The notes below the pieces were generated by a model. It saw only the letters and a list, made by a program, of their open reading frames with translations, was not told the DNA's origin and made no database searches. Shown in pieces: positions 1 through 11,130 of a DNA stretch of 64,000 nt. This DNA comes from Euphorbia lathyris. Lineage: Eukaryota; Streptophyta; Magnoliopsida; Malpighiales; Euphorbiaceae. How positions within the stretch are numbered: the stretch's first letter is position 1; each line of letters starts with the position of its first letter. Where the stretch lies: positions 78,180,441 through 78,244,440 of the forward strand of contig NC_088914.1 in NCBI RefSeq assembly GCF_963576675.1. Reading direction: 5' to 3'. The position numbers and the translations under genes are program-made.

Positions 1-740
1 GACATTAGCTTGAAAAGTGGTAGCTTTCTTATTCTAGTTTGAAGTATTATCTTTAGAATAAAAAGAAAAAAAAAGCCTCAAAGAAAAAAGAAAAAAAAAA
101 CAGAAGCAAAAAAAAAATGTTCTGTTAACTTATTCATTTCAGTATGTATATAGTTGTTTAAGTTTGTCTTAAACATTCATTCTGAATTTTAAGAATTGTG
201 ATTCATTTGTAAATAATTGTGTCTTGATTTCCATTTTGGCCATTTTCAGAGTGAATGTACATTTTTATTACTCTCGATTTCCCTTTCTTCCTCAATTCCT
301 ATCCAAACCTTAACCCTAGCCTACGTTACACCCTGTTTTAAGTCCCTTTGATTTAGTGTCTTGAATTCATACTAAGTGGTGGAGATTTGATATATTGGCA
401 AGCTTATGGTAATTTCATTCTAGGTTGCGACTTGAGTGATTCCTTGAAGACTAATCATAGCCTAAACACTTGAGTGCAATGAGTGGCTTCCGTGAGGGTG
501 TTGTTGATTTTAATTCATACCTTATGTACATGGTCAAAAGCTCAATTGCTGAGATTCTTCAAGTAGCTACATTGTGTGTTTAAACATGAATAATATCTTT
601 GCTTTGAGAATTGATGGCTGATAATCTTTACATTATGAGGGGGGTCGAGAAAGGTTGGTAAACACGAAATCATAAGAGTAAAAAGCTGATGACATGATCT
701 GATATGCTTGGGGACAAGCATTGGGTAAGTGTGGGGTATT
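1..740 (+). mobile_element. 3' internal end of a Tat/Athila-like Ty3/gypsy element
   Basis: No coding frame is seen. The stretch has the noncoding texture that precedes the 3' LTR in plant Tat/Athila elements: an A-rich run near 60-120, then the phrase cttggggacaagca near 708-721, then a purine tract. The same arrangement (gaggacaag, purine tract, TGATA) occurs on the minus strand at 57921-57960, which supports the class. Pol lies outside the window. Confidence is moderate because assignment rests on the 3' signature only. Confidence 0.6.
727..736 (+). promoter_or_regulatory. polypurine tract
   Basis: The tract aagtgtgggg lies a few bases before the presumed LTR start TGATAAGTCTCC at 741. 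A purine tract at this place primes plus-strand DNA synthesis in LTR retroelements. Confidence 0.55.
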
Positions 741-2015
741 TGATAAGTCTCCAATTCAACGTTCAAATGTCCACTTTAGTGCTATGTTATTTAATTAATT
801 TGGTGTTATTTTGGGTATTATTGCTTGTTTTGGTTTGATTTGCCTCCACAGGACTTAAATGATTAAAAGGAGCAGAATTGGGCTTAATTGGAGAAACTTT
901 GGACCAGAAAGGAATTTGGTGCTGAATTAAAGGAGCTGAAGCGAAAATGGAGTTAGTCTTGCCCAAGACTAAGGACCTCCGAATCTTCTGATGTTCAAAT
1001 TGACCAGGACCTTTTCCAACTCGAAATAGAAGGCAGAAAATCAGGGATTTGAAATTTGTAAAAGAGGTTGATGATTTAGATAGATATTATTTTGTTACCC
1101 AACTTTTAGGAGGGGGTTTTCTCTATAAATAGATGAGAATTTACACCTTGGGGGGAAGTTCTTTTTAGGTTTTTTTCTCTTTTTGGTTTCTTAGCTTTAT
1201 TTATTATCGTCTTTAATGGCTATCATAGTCGATTTCATGACTATGTGTAGCTAAACACTTTATTCGGTTAAGGGATTAATCAAAGGCGAGCATTATTTTC
1301 TATCGTGAGATTGTTACTCTTTAATTTAGAAATCTGAATTTATATGAGTTGTTTGCATGCTTGTTAATCTATAAAATCAGACCATCATTGGAGGTTCAGG
1401 TGAAGGTTTGGCCAAACTTTTGCCTTTTCATTCATTGAACAACGTTAGGAAATAGGATTTGTAATCATCTGAATATCTTAACAACGATTAAGCGCATGAA
1501 CATGTAATTTAGTTTAAATCGGAATCGCTAAGAATTCGGTTAACTTAGATTGGATCCTTCTAATTCCTAATGCTTTCGACGGATTAAATTCTAAGCGCTA
1601 AACTAGAACTGTCTGATTGAATAGGAGCTTATCTTTAGGCGCTCTAGGATTTGCTTTACAATTAAGGAAGGATTAGGTCGGGAATGAATAAGGAACGACT
1701 ATTACCAATCCAGATCATATTAATTGAGATAATGCCTCACCGTCAATGATCGATGGGAAATAATTGTTTGGCCTGCGGAATCTCCCTTAACTGAAATTCC
1801 AACATATAATTTTACATTCAATTTCAATTCGATTCTGCAATTTTTATTTATTCATCAATCAACAATTTCAATCCCCCCCTATTTACTTTTTGTTAATTGC
1901 TTGGTTATATTTGTGATTAGATCAGTATTAATCCTTTGGGTACGACCTTTACTTGCTCTTTTACAATTTATTTTCGGCTAAGTGAAGTTATAATTATCTT
2001 TGGTGGATTCGACAC
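741..2015 (+). repeat. LTR of the Tat/Athila-like element, 3' end lost
   Basis: The LTR starts with TGATAAGT directly after the purine tract. Its far end carries the phrase ggtggattcgacaccc (about 2003-2018), which resembles the end of Athila/Tat LTRs, where a 'gattcgacacc' box precedes the primer site. Sequence then changes into a LINE tail, so the terminal bases and any TSD are missing. The right boundary is approximate. Confidence 0.55.
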
Positions 2016-2219
2016 CCATCATCTAATCTCTCAAATTTCTGAGTTTAGTGTTGTTTTTACACCTAGATTAGGGTATAATGCGGCTCATGCCATTGCACGG
2101 CTTGCATGTTCCAATGCTAGTTTATATTCTTGTTCTGTTATTCCAAATTGATTAGTAGATATTCTTTGTAAGGATCAATTCTCGAGTTAATAAAAAGTGA
2201 ATTCTTTTTCGAAAAAAAG
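2016..2219 (+). pseudogene. LINE 3' tail with RNase H C-terminus
   Basis: The frame ending at the stop at 2149-2151 reads a peptide with NAAHAIARLA. This is the usual C-terminal helix of the RNase H domain in plant LINE ORF2 (pattern N-x-x-AH-x-LARLA). After the stop comes a short 3' UTR with ttaataaaa and ttttcgaaaaaaa, typical of plant LINE tails with a short A run. Only about 200 bp survive, so the copy is strongly 5'-truncated. Upstream residues of the open frame (from 1936) belong to the LTR. No TSD was found. Confidence 0.6.
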
Positions 2220-2709
2220 AGCTATAAACACAATTTCCAGGGACAATACTCTACTTCTTTTTATTACTCCAAGTTGTCAATGTTGTTGATAGAAACGTAT
2301 ATCTCGTACAAACAACAAAAATGGAAAAAAGCTCCTTTGCAATACTGGCAAAGATCTTACCATATTTTACAAAGTAAAGCTCACTTCATACCTAATGTCT
2401 GAAATGGAAAGCTCAGCGGAACCAAACAGAGCTAGCAGTCGACAACAGAATCAAAGGCATCACTGACTCTTGTTAGTGAAATCAAAAGACTTTTCTCTCC
2501 CACCCACGGGATCTTTGACATCAATGCACTATCGTAATTTAACAGATTACTAGGTTTTTCCTATTTTCTATATATGTGTGTTTATGCTGGGATAAATTGA
2601 AGTAGGTCTATAAGAGTTAAGCATGTGTTAAGTTAGTAAATTTGTAATTAAATAAGTACAGTGGTATTCACCTGGTCAATCATAATTGAAAACCACCAAC
2701 TACCATAAT
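2220..2709. other. unassigned segment with a possible host terminal exon
   Basis: No repeat signature is recognised. On the minus strand about 2540-2450 reads a short open frame ending in ...SDAFDSVVDC and TAG, followed by a T-rich stretch that could be a 3' UTR. A preceding AG (minus strand, near 2535) could be a splice acceptor. No protein family is recognised, and the frame is short enough to be chance. This is the best candidate for host sequence in the first 5 kb. Confidence 0.25.
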
Positions 2710-4998
2710 TGTCACATCCGTGCCCTTAATTTTAGTTAATATACCTTAATATTATGTTAAACTATATCTATTTATTGATTGGAAAATTAATTTGGCATTA
2801 TGGATATAGTTTGGAGACTAATTTCATGATTTTAGAAGAAATTAAAAGTTTAGGGTAAGTTTTAAAAGAAATTAAAAATCATAGGGATTACATGGATAAT
2901 ATCCATCATTGGGACTCTAAATTTCATCATTCAAGAAGCCAATTTCGGATGCCCAATGTGAGAAAAATTAGAATTTGGTTTTGAATCCTCATTTTTTCTT
3001 CATTTTCCCATCTCCTCCATTCAAACACCCAAAATCACCAAGTCATGATCATACCTTGATATCTAGAGATTGAACCGTTGGATCGAGCTGATTTTTTACA
3101 GTAGCTTCTAGACATCCTAATACATATTATGGTCGGTGTGATTTTGATTTGGAGTTTTCTATCATGGGTTCGACCTACACTGATTAGAGGGGCAAATTTG
3201 AGGTTTAATGTGCTAATTTTCTCAATTATTGCTAATGTAAGTAACTATCAACTACCCTTTTGAGTTTTTATGTATATATAGGTATATATAACTCTATATT
3301 TTCCATAAAATTGAATTTTTGTGGAGATTTTTACCATGCATTTGATTAAATGAGGTTTTATGATTTGGTTTTAAAGTGAGTTTAAACTATGTTCAAGAAA
3401 ATATATGTATGTGTCTTTGCATGTGAATTTCAACCTATATATACACATATGTATAAATATTTTGGGTTTTATTGTGATGAAATTTGGTATATTTGATTAA
3501 TAGTTGTGTAAGATTTGATATTTTGAAGAGTGGAATTTGAAGAAAAGAGTATTGAGAAACTTTATTGAAATTGATTTATGAATAAAGGTATATGTATATA
3601 TATTAAGTGATTTTCTATAAATTTATCTCTCAAAGTAAATTTTAGTTTTAATTAAAGATTGTTAAAATAGTAATTTTGATGAATTTATGATTTATTGAAA
3701 TAAAATATATATATGATGATTTTTGTCTTTAGTTTTAAGAAATTGAAGTTAGTATTGATAAGTATATCAATACATTATTTATTGGTGATTTTAGTACAAT
3801 GATGATTTATGATTGGATATTTTGGAAATTGATTGAGAAAAGTACTTGGAAATTTTATGATGTTGATTTATGAGTTATATATTTACATATATTTCTGATT
3901 TTTATGTTATATTATGAAATTATAATGTTTTTAGTATCCATCAAGAGTAATCCGGATAGGTGGCTTTAATTAAAGTCCGTATTTAGTGAGAAATACGGCA
4001 TGTGTACACAGTTGAAAGACCTATCGGGTATGGCAAAGAAGTGTTGAGTAAGACCATGCGGGATAGGCAAATTATGAGATATCTCGATTCTATTATATTG
4101 TGGGGATTGATACATACGGGGATTATTTCTCGGATGGATACGATTTGCGAAATATTTATTGATATACGATTTGTGAAGTAATTATTGACATACGATTTGT
4201 GAGGTATCTATTGAGATACAGTTTATAAAGTATTTATCGATATACAGTTTATGAAGTATTTATCGAAATACGATTTATGAAGTATTTATTGATTTACGGT
4301 TGATTTGAGTAAATGGTTAATTACGAACCTATTTATTTTGTATAGTTGAGATTTTAAACAAATAAAATATATATAGCTATTTTGGATATGAGTTTTATAT
4401 TAAGTGTTTTAATATAGTGATTTACGTTTTGACTATGTGTGGTATTTTGAGAAATGATAGCAAGCTTGATATTTTAAATTGCATATTTGGTTAAAGGTAC
4501 TATTTTGAGTATTTTATTATGGTTTAATCCATAAAAAGATCATTTTTAAGAATATGAATTTTATGTGATGCCTTTTGAGAATTTAAAATATATATATATA
4601 TATATATATAGTTATTTTGAGTATAAGTAATTTATGTAGTTGATAATTGCTTACTGAGATTTTTGTCTCACATTTTTAAATATTTTAATGTTTTAGGTGA
4701 GAAAGAGCAAGGTATAGAAGAAGTTACTGGTTGATAGACAAGGTTGAAGTGTCAAGTCATTGACTTTGTCCTTAGTTAAGACATTTGCCTTTCATTTGGA
4801 GATTTGATTGTATTGGGTAATGTTTTAGGACTTGAATGTAGTAGAAATATGGATTTATTTTATAATATATCTAAGAGGAATACTTGAAAAGTTTGAAATT
4901 TATGATATTTGGATAATTTGGAGACTCTTAGGTGTTGATTGTGATCTTTCTATTTCACACCCAATGCCGATTGAGGTTGTTTAGGGTCGGGAGTGACA
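2710..4998 (+). mobile_element. solo LTR of a Ty3/gypsy element
   Basis: The 2,289-bp segment begins TGTCACATCCGTGCCC and ends GGTCGGGAGTGACA, with inverted ends TGTCAC/GTGACA. It is flanked by a perfect 5-bp duplication, ATAAT, at 2705-2709 and 4999-5003. No coding frame and no internal domain are present, so it is a solo LTR left by LTR-LTR recombination. Length and ends are like plant gypsy LTRs of the Tekay/Del type. A (TA)n tract lies near 4588-4611. The + strand was chosen because the TGTCACATCC end is usually the 5' one. Confidence 0.85.
4136..4301. repeat. 26-bp tandem repeat inside the solo LTR
   Basis: About six imperfect units of the form gatatacgatttgtgaagta plus ttatt follow one another with a 26-bp period. 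Differences between units are single bases. Confidence 0.85.
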
Positions 4999-5091
4999 AT
5001 AATAGTTAATTTCTAATGCTTCTTTTTTTTTATCGAAAAGCAGCATCATATGCAAAAGAAATAAAATAATGAATTGACAGAGGGTTATTGT

Positions 5092-5109
5092 ATAAGTAAG
5101 CTTACTTAT
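5092..5109. repeat. 18-bp perfect palindrome
   Basis: ataagtaagcttacttat is its own reverse complement. It lies in the 150-bp gap between the solo LTR and the copia element; no function is evident. Confidence 0.7.
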
Positions 5110-5151
5110 TTACAGTGATTTTCGTTTAGTCAATGATTGATAAGTGAATTT

Positions 5152-5598
5152 TGTTGGATTAAAATCCAACATTATGGGCTTTACATGTATAATTGTAATT
5201 ATGGGCTATCATATGTATGAGCCTGATTAAGTGATCTAAATTAGTTTATGGGCTGTGGCATATATAATGGGTATGGGCTTAAATATGTGTAGATACCCAG
5301 TGGTAATTTACTAATACTATGATGGGCAGATTAGTAATTGCGACAATTAGGTTTTCAGTATAAATATAGGGTTATGGTCCCTAGGGCATCAGCATTCTAA
5401 ATCTACAGCCTCCCCCATCAAGTGTAGATGTGCTAGTTACTTTTAGTCCTAGAAGACCAATTAACCTAAGGTGTCTCTGATTCTCTTCAATCCGCTACGC
5501 TATTGATTCAGGTACGCTTCCGCTTTAGATCTTAATGGATTAACATGAGTTTATGATCTTGTGGTTTGTGGATCTAATTCCAATAAGTATTTCCAACA
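5152..5598 (+). repeat. 5' LTR of the decayed copia element
   Basis: Begins TGTTGGATTAAAATCCAACA and ends ATTTCCAACA, with TGTTGG/CCAACA inverted ends. A TATA box (tataaata) at 5359-5366 would start transcription. It matches 10683-11130 almost base for base. Confidence 0.9.
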
Positions 5599-5600
5599 AG

Positions 5601-5612
5601 TGGTATCAGAGC
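5601..5612 (+). promoter_or_regulatory. primer binding site, tRNA-iMet type
   Basis: TGGTATCAGAGC follows the 5' LTR after two bases. It is complementary to the 3' end of initiator methionine tRNA, the usual plant copia primer. Confidence 0.9.
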
Positions 5613-6079
5613 TACTCATGGTAGATTCATTGAGATTTTATTTTACTTCGATGAAAGGTTTTTCTTTTGGTTTTCGCCAATCTTATGCTAACGATTTAGG
5701 AATCAATATTAATTGATTCAGAGACATTCAATTGAATATCAATATTCTTTTAAATTTGGTTTTCTTATGTTTTAGTTTATCAATGTTTTCAGTACATCGT
5801 TTTTTTTCCTTTGTTTCTAAACATGGAAAAATCTTATGGTCTTGCTTTTGGATCAAGTTTTTTTTTACTTGTATGTTATGGATTGAGAATCGCTTATGAT
5901 ATCTATTTTTATTTTTGAGGTTTTAAACATTGATTCAAAGATTTTAATTTGATGAACTCTTCAAACTTTTCAGTTGATTTGTTTTATTACAAATCAAAAT
6001 TTTTAGATATTAATGTCTTTTATATTGTTTTTAATTCATAAAAACTTCATAATTTTGGACTTTTGAAGTTTTTGTGTTT

Positions 6080-6470
6080 TAATATTTCGGTTACAAAAAA
6101 TATTTGTACCAACTTTGGTATTTTGATCAAATTAAAGTTTTGGTTATAATTGTTTTTGTAACAACTTTGGTATTTCGGTTACATTAATGGTTATAAATTT
6201 TTGTAACAATTTTGGTATTTATTTCCTCATATTCATGTGTTGGTTATAAGTTTTTTTAATAACTTCAGTATTTATTTATGCACATTAATGTGTTGGTTAT
6301 AAATTTTAATAATAACTTCAGTATTTATTTCTTTATGGTTTAGTAATAAAGTTTTGTAACAATTTCAAAATTTATTCCTTACATTAGTGTTTCGGTTACA
6401 ACATTTTTGTAATAACTTTTGTATTTATTAAACATTAATGGTTTGGTTTTGAAATTGATTTATGATTCGG
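6080..6470. repeat. imperfect tandem repeat of about 60 bp in the copia leader
   Basis: Six to seven diverged units share ggttataaatttttgtaaca followed by a 'tttggtatttatt' phrase. They occupy the untranslated leader. Confidence 0.75.
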
Positions 6471-6513
6471 TTATAAGTTCTAAAAAATTTCAAATCATGA
6501 TATAGATGTCAAT

Positions 6514-6710
6514 TAAATATGTAACAATTATTTGAGTTTCCATGTAAATATTAAACTTATCCAAAGATATGTTTATTATTTGATATGATTTATTGTTAAT
6601 ATTTGATTGATACAATAAGATTACCACTTACAAGTTAATATTTATGTCCAAAGACAAAATATTAATGTTGTGATAGGTGTCTTATAATGAGATTAACCTT
6701 GATTTGATTT
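6514..6710. repeat. direct repeat, copy 1 of 2
   Basis: A ~200-bp segment from aaatatgtaacaatta to ttgatttgatttt recurs at 7175-7375 with scattered substitutions, in the same orientation and still within the copia leader. Confidence 0.85.
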
Positions 6711-7174
6711 TTTTTTATTTGCTCAATTTTCTGATAATAAACTTTTGTGATTTTATTTGAGACAAATATATAATATTGGGCGATTATGTGAATTAAAGAA
6801 AAAATATTTTGGGCATAATCATTTTATGCAGTTATTTAGTTTCGATGACCATACTTTTGTTATGAGAGTTTGTTATGACTAAATATTTATATATTGTCAA
6901 AATATTTTTGGTTTTTAAGTTACATATGACAATATATAAATATTAAAGTTTTTTATGGTCAATTATGTATACTTGTCTCATCTGTATTCAAGTCATGGTT
7001 ATAGACGTTTTATATAAATTAGTTTAAGCAACATCCCGCCAAAGTGGGCTCTCTTGTGGAGATTAATTTGATATATAACATCTAATTCGGTTTTGTGTGT
7101 CTATTAATTCATGCGGATATTACCCGGCCCAAAGGAAGGCTAATATTTGGCCGAATTACATGCACACCTGTGGC

Positions 7175-7375
7175 AATAAATATGTAACAATTATCTAGTT
7201 TTCCATGTGAATAATAAATTTGTCCAAAGATGATTTATTATTTGACAGGACTTATTGTTAATATTTGATTGCTACAACAAGATGACCACTTACGAGTTAG
7301 TATTTTTTGTCCAAAGATAAAATATTAATGTCGTGCTAGGTATCTTGTGATGGGATTTGCCATGATTTGATTTTT
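7175..7375. repeat. direct repeat, copy 2 of 2
   Basis: Second copy of the segment at 6514-6710. A smaller duplication follows at about 7502-7572, where tgaaagagaacattatg-ta-gttctcaatat occurs twice. Confidence 0.85.
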
Positions 7376-7999
7376 CTGTCCGTCCAAATTCAAATATATA
7401 TAACTTATGCGAGCTTGTTAACTTCTTTGTTATTGAATTTGCTGCCATTATATTTGCTCATAATTCATTCAATTTGCATATTGAACGATGTTATTTAAGG
7501 TTTGAAAGAGAACATTATGTTAGTTCTCAATATGAAGTTTTGAAAGAGAACATTATGCTAGTTCTCAATATTGTTGATCTGGGCATTGTATTAGGAATTG
7601 ATTAACTCACTGTCGTAATGACATCCGGTACTGATAATGATAAAATTCATCATTAGAAGTGAGAAGATCAAATTGCATGAGTCTAATGATCATGAAATGT
7701 TTCATTCTATAAGTTTTAAGGGTATTATATTGACTTATGAGGTATCTACAGATAAGGTTTCTTTGCTGAAATTGAGAAAAGATTTGCAAAGAATGAACAT
7801 GATGATACCATTAAAGATAAGGAAAATGAAACATTATGGAGCACATTATAGAGATGTCTCATCTTGCTTTTAAGTTAAATACACTTTAAGTTGCAGTTGT
7901 CTAATGACATGCTCGTGTATAAGGTTGTAATTTATCTTATTGCACAATTTGATAAATTTAAGATGAGCTATAATTGTCATAAGGTCAAAAGGATATAAG

Positions 8000-8419
8000 A
8001 TGGGCTCATTTTTTGAAGTTAATTTATCTTCAGTACCTGGACATACTTTGTGGGTAGATTCTGGTGCTACTACTCACATTAGCGCGTCCATGCAGGGTTG
8101 CCTAAGCTGCCAAAAGCCAAATGATGGTGAAAGACACATCTATGTGGGAGATGGCAAGGCAGTAGAAGTAGAGGCAATAGGCATATTTAGATTACTTTTG
8201 AAAACTAGTGCTTATTTAGATTTGAATGAGACTTTTATTGTGTCGTCTTTTAGACGGAATTTGGTTTCTATTTCTACTTTGGACAAGTTTGGTTATTGTT
8301 CATTTGGAAATAGGAAATTGAGTCTTTTTCAAAATTCAGTTACCATTGGCACTAGTTCTTTATCTATTTATGATTATCTTTATATGTTTGGTGCTGTTTC
8401 TTCTTATAATGAAACCTAG
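8000..8419 (+). pseudogene. copia protease region relic
   Basis: This 139-codon frame contains WVDSGATTHIS (residues about 19-29), the D-S-G active site of the copia aspartic protease, which cuts the Gag-Pol polyprotein inside the virus-like particle. YVGDGK and the later FRRNLVSISTLDKFGY block match the usual protease to pre-integrase linker. The frame closes at a stop after SSYNET, where an intact element would continue into the pre-integrase. The start is arbitrary: the ATG is simply the first in frame. The true Gag upstream (about 7600-7990) is present only as scattered short frames. Confidence 0.8.
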
Positions 8420-8459
8420 TACACGTGGTGTGGTATGAAGAGAAAATTAAATTATGAGA

Positions 8460-8600
8460 ATTCTGCTATTGTGGTACAAAAGATTAGGACACATTTCTCA
8501 AGAGAGAATTGAAAGGCTTGTGTCTTATGGAATTCTCAATTCCCTTGATTTCTCAAAATTTTAATATATGTGTCAGTTGCAAGAAGAGGATATACTTCAG
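8460..8600 (+). pseudogene. pre-integrase (HHCC) relic
   Basis: Reading in one frame gives LLWYKRLGHISQERIERLV and then SYGILNSLDFS, the copia GAG-pre-integrase signature (W-x-RLGH). A TAA near 8566 interrupts it just before a CQLQ/C-x-C stretch. In an intact element this zinc-binding segment would contact DNA ends next to the integrase core, which is not found here. Confidence 0.7.
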
Positions 8601-8639
8601 CAAGAGAGATATGAATGTGTTTATAAGGCATCCACTTCA

Positions 8640-9130
8640 AATGATAAAGTTAAGAAAAGTATTAAAGATGCATGTATTGTGTCATTAAAGTGCAAAAGAG
8701 ACAAAATTCAGAAACTACTTATTTCTTATGCAATAAAGTTGGACACAATAAAAAGAATCATGTCAAAAAATTGTGCTTGGCGTATAAAGAAAGGTACACT
8801 TTTTTTGTTTGTTCTAAGGTTAATTTTTATGCTTGAACACACTTGATGAATTATATTTTTGGTATTATTATTCATATTGATGTGTTTGTGCGAGGTTGTC
8901 TAACCTAACATTCATTTGATGGTGAAAGATACATCTATATGAGAATGTTAAGGTAGAAAGTATTGACAATATACATATTAATATTACATTTGAGGACCGG
9001 TGTATATTCATATTTGAAGAAGACTTATTGCACCACCCTGTTAGGTGGATTTTGGTTTCTATTTTAAACAAATTCAAATATGTTTGTTTAAGAATAGGAA
9101 ATTGTCTTTATCAAAATTTAGTTATGATGA
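8640..9130 (+). pseudogene. second, diverged copy of Gag zinc knuckle and protease region
   Basis: Around 8720-8790 one frame reads C-N-K-VGHNKKNH, a CCHC-like Gag knuckle. About 8890-9125 then repeats, base by base with many changes, the segment at 8095-8345 (shared phrases gatggtgaaagata/cacatctat, ggattttggtttctattt, aataggaaattg). The element therefore contains two Gag-protease junctions in tandem, the second more decayed. This is a duplication or the product of recombination between relatives. Confidence 0.65.
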
Positions 9131-9729
9131 ACACTATACATTTATTCTTTGAGGATGTTGAGCTTACAGGGGGAAATATGGTTAAATGATTCCTCATCCA
9201 GAAGAACAATCTCAACAACCTCAAGAATAAATGTCAGTAAAGTGAAATTCACTAGAGAAATGAGAAAATACAATGTTTGATCATTATTTTGTATATCTCT
9301 AAGAACATAAAGATGGTATTGAGTTATCAATGCCTTAAGGAGTTCCAATTCTCGATTGTGGGTTGATGCCATTAATTTAGAGTTTTCAAATCTTGTCAAT
9401 TTTCTCAAAGACAATTATGAAAAGATATAAGGTATTTATTGTTGTCAAAAACTTCAGACGAAAAGAATACATTATTTGTGAAAAACTTTCTTTCTAGCTT
9501 CATTAAAAGATTCTTTAAAGTTATAATGGCATTGCTAACTGGTTATGATCACAAATTTCATTAAGTTATTGTCTCATTGATTTTGAGATGAATTTGTTTG
9601 ATAATTATGTATATTTTGGATTCAGTGGGAGGAAATTTATTTTTCTATTTGAGAACTTCAAATCAGGTGATACCCTTATAATTAAAGGAGACGATTTTAG
9701 TCTCAAATAGTGCCCAAACAGTTATACAT

Positions 9730-10130
9730 TATTTTTGTGTGCTCAAGTACGTATGCATTCTGATATATATTCATATTTGAGGTAATGAGCAGATATGCAA
9801 ATATTTTAGTTTTGAAGTTTTAGAAAAGCAGCTAATAAGGTCATGCGCTATTCACATAGAATAAAGCTCGCATATAATATGTCAGAGTCAAATCAAGTAG
9901 AGATCATTATGTATACTGATTCTGATTATATCGGATGCTCATTTTGTTTAAAGTTCATTTCAGTTTATTAGATGGGTGAATCATTTCTTCCATCATGGCA
10001 GCTATATCTGTAGCGCATTATGAGGCATCTAGTTTTTTGATTGACTGTGAAATTGTCATTAGGCTGCAATTCAGATATAGAAAGATAATATATTATGACA
10101 ATAAGTCAACACTTATGTTCTACTAGTAAT
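9730..10130 (+). pseudogene. copia RNase H relic
   Basis: Frames here give YTDSDYIGCS (about 9910-9945), matching the first catalytic aspartates of copia RNase H (YTDSDYAG). Next comes ISVAHYEAS near 10005-10035, matching the STTEAEY motif with its catalytic E, and then YYDNKS near 10085-10105, matching CDNKS. Upstream, S-RYANILVL...K-A-NKVMRY resembles the 'SRYQSNP...AAKRVLRYL' block. Stops and shifts separate the blocks, so no product is possible. Confidence 0.7.
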
Positions 10131-10672
10131 TAAATATCTAGTAGAGATTTCAGAATGGACCGGTGTCTAATGAGCATATTAGGACAAACTCTATGGATCC
10201 GCTCAGTTAATGATTATTGCCCATTATCTTTCATGAGCATATTGCTCATTTGGGTCTTGAATTGCTTAAGAAAATTTGAGTTTAGTGGGAGTTTGTATTT
10301 TGGATGCTCTTTAGTTTTAGACATGTTTGTTTATTCGGTACCGATTCCAGTTAATAAAGTTTTAAGTTTATTCCATTCTGGAAGTGTTATAGTCTTGATC
10401 TCACTAATGAGGACCAGTTGGAAATAGGCATGTTAAGGTCACATTACATGTAATTTCCATGTTACACATCCATACTTAATTCATGTCATTTGATTATGCT
10501 AACATATGTGATCATTGTTGGTAAGGTTACACTAAAGGTGATTGATTCTGCTTTGGTTCTATGTTAGTATGATTAATGGACGGAATTGTTGGTATATGCC
10601 TATAGTAAATATGATAGCATATTTTGACGTCATAAAGGATTCATAATTTACAGGAATATACATGTTTCGCCC

Positions 10673-10681
10673 AGTGGGAGA
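10673..10681 (+). promoter_or_regulatory. polypurine tract of the decayed copia element
   Basis: agtgggaga lies immediately before the 3' LTR start TGTTGG. It is the usual copia plus-strand primer sequence. Confidence 0.8.
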
Positions 10682-10682
10682 T

Positions 10683-11130
10683 TGTTGGATTAAAATCCAA
10701 CATTATGGGCTTTACATGTATAATTGTAATTATGGGCTATCATATGTATAAGCCCGATTAAGTGATCTAAATTAGTTTATGGGCCTGTGGCATATATAAT
10801 GGGTATGGGCTTAAATATGTGTAGATACCCAGTTGTAATTTACTAATACTATGATGGGCAGATTAGTAATTGCGACAATTAGGTTTTCAGTATAAATATA
10901 GGGTTATGGTCCCTAGGGCATCAGCATTCTAAATCTACAGCCTCCCCCATCAAGTGTAGATGTGCTAGTTGCTTTTAGCCCTAGAAGACCAATTAACCTA
11001 AGGTGTCTCTGATTCTCTTCAATCCGCTACGCTATTGATTCAGGTACGCTTCCGCTTTAGATTTTAATGGATTAACATGAGTTTATGATCTTGTGGTTTG
11101 TCGATCTAATTCCAATAAGTATTTCCAACA
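10683..11130 (+). repeat. 3' LTR of the decayed copia element
   Basis: A 448-bp near-identical copy of 5152-5598, with only scattered differences (for example gagcctg against aagcccg). Confidence 0.9.

Larger units (their letters stand above)
5152..11130 (+). mobile_element. decayed Ty1/copia retrotransposon
   Basis: Two near-identical LTRs (5152-5598, 10683-11130) enclose a tRNA-Met-type primer site, relics of Gag, protease, pre-integrase and RNase H on the + strand, and a purine tract. Domain order is that of copia elements. No long frame remains; integrase core and most of RT cannot be traced. AATTT lies directly before the 5' LTR and, offset by one base, after the 3' LTR, which may be the 5-bp TSD. 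LTRs are still very similar although coding DNA is ruined, so the copy may have been mobilised in trans or altered by conversion. Confidence 0.85.
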
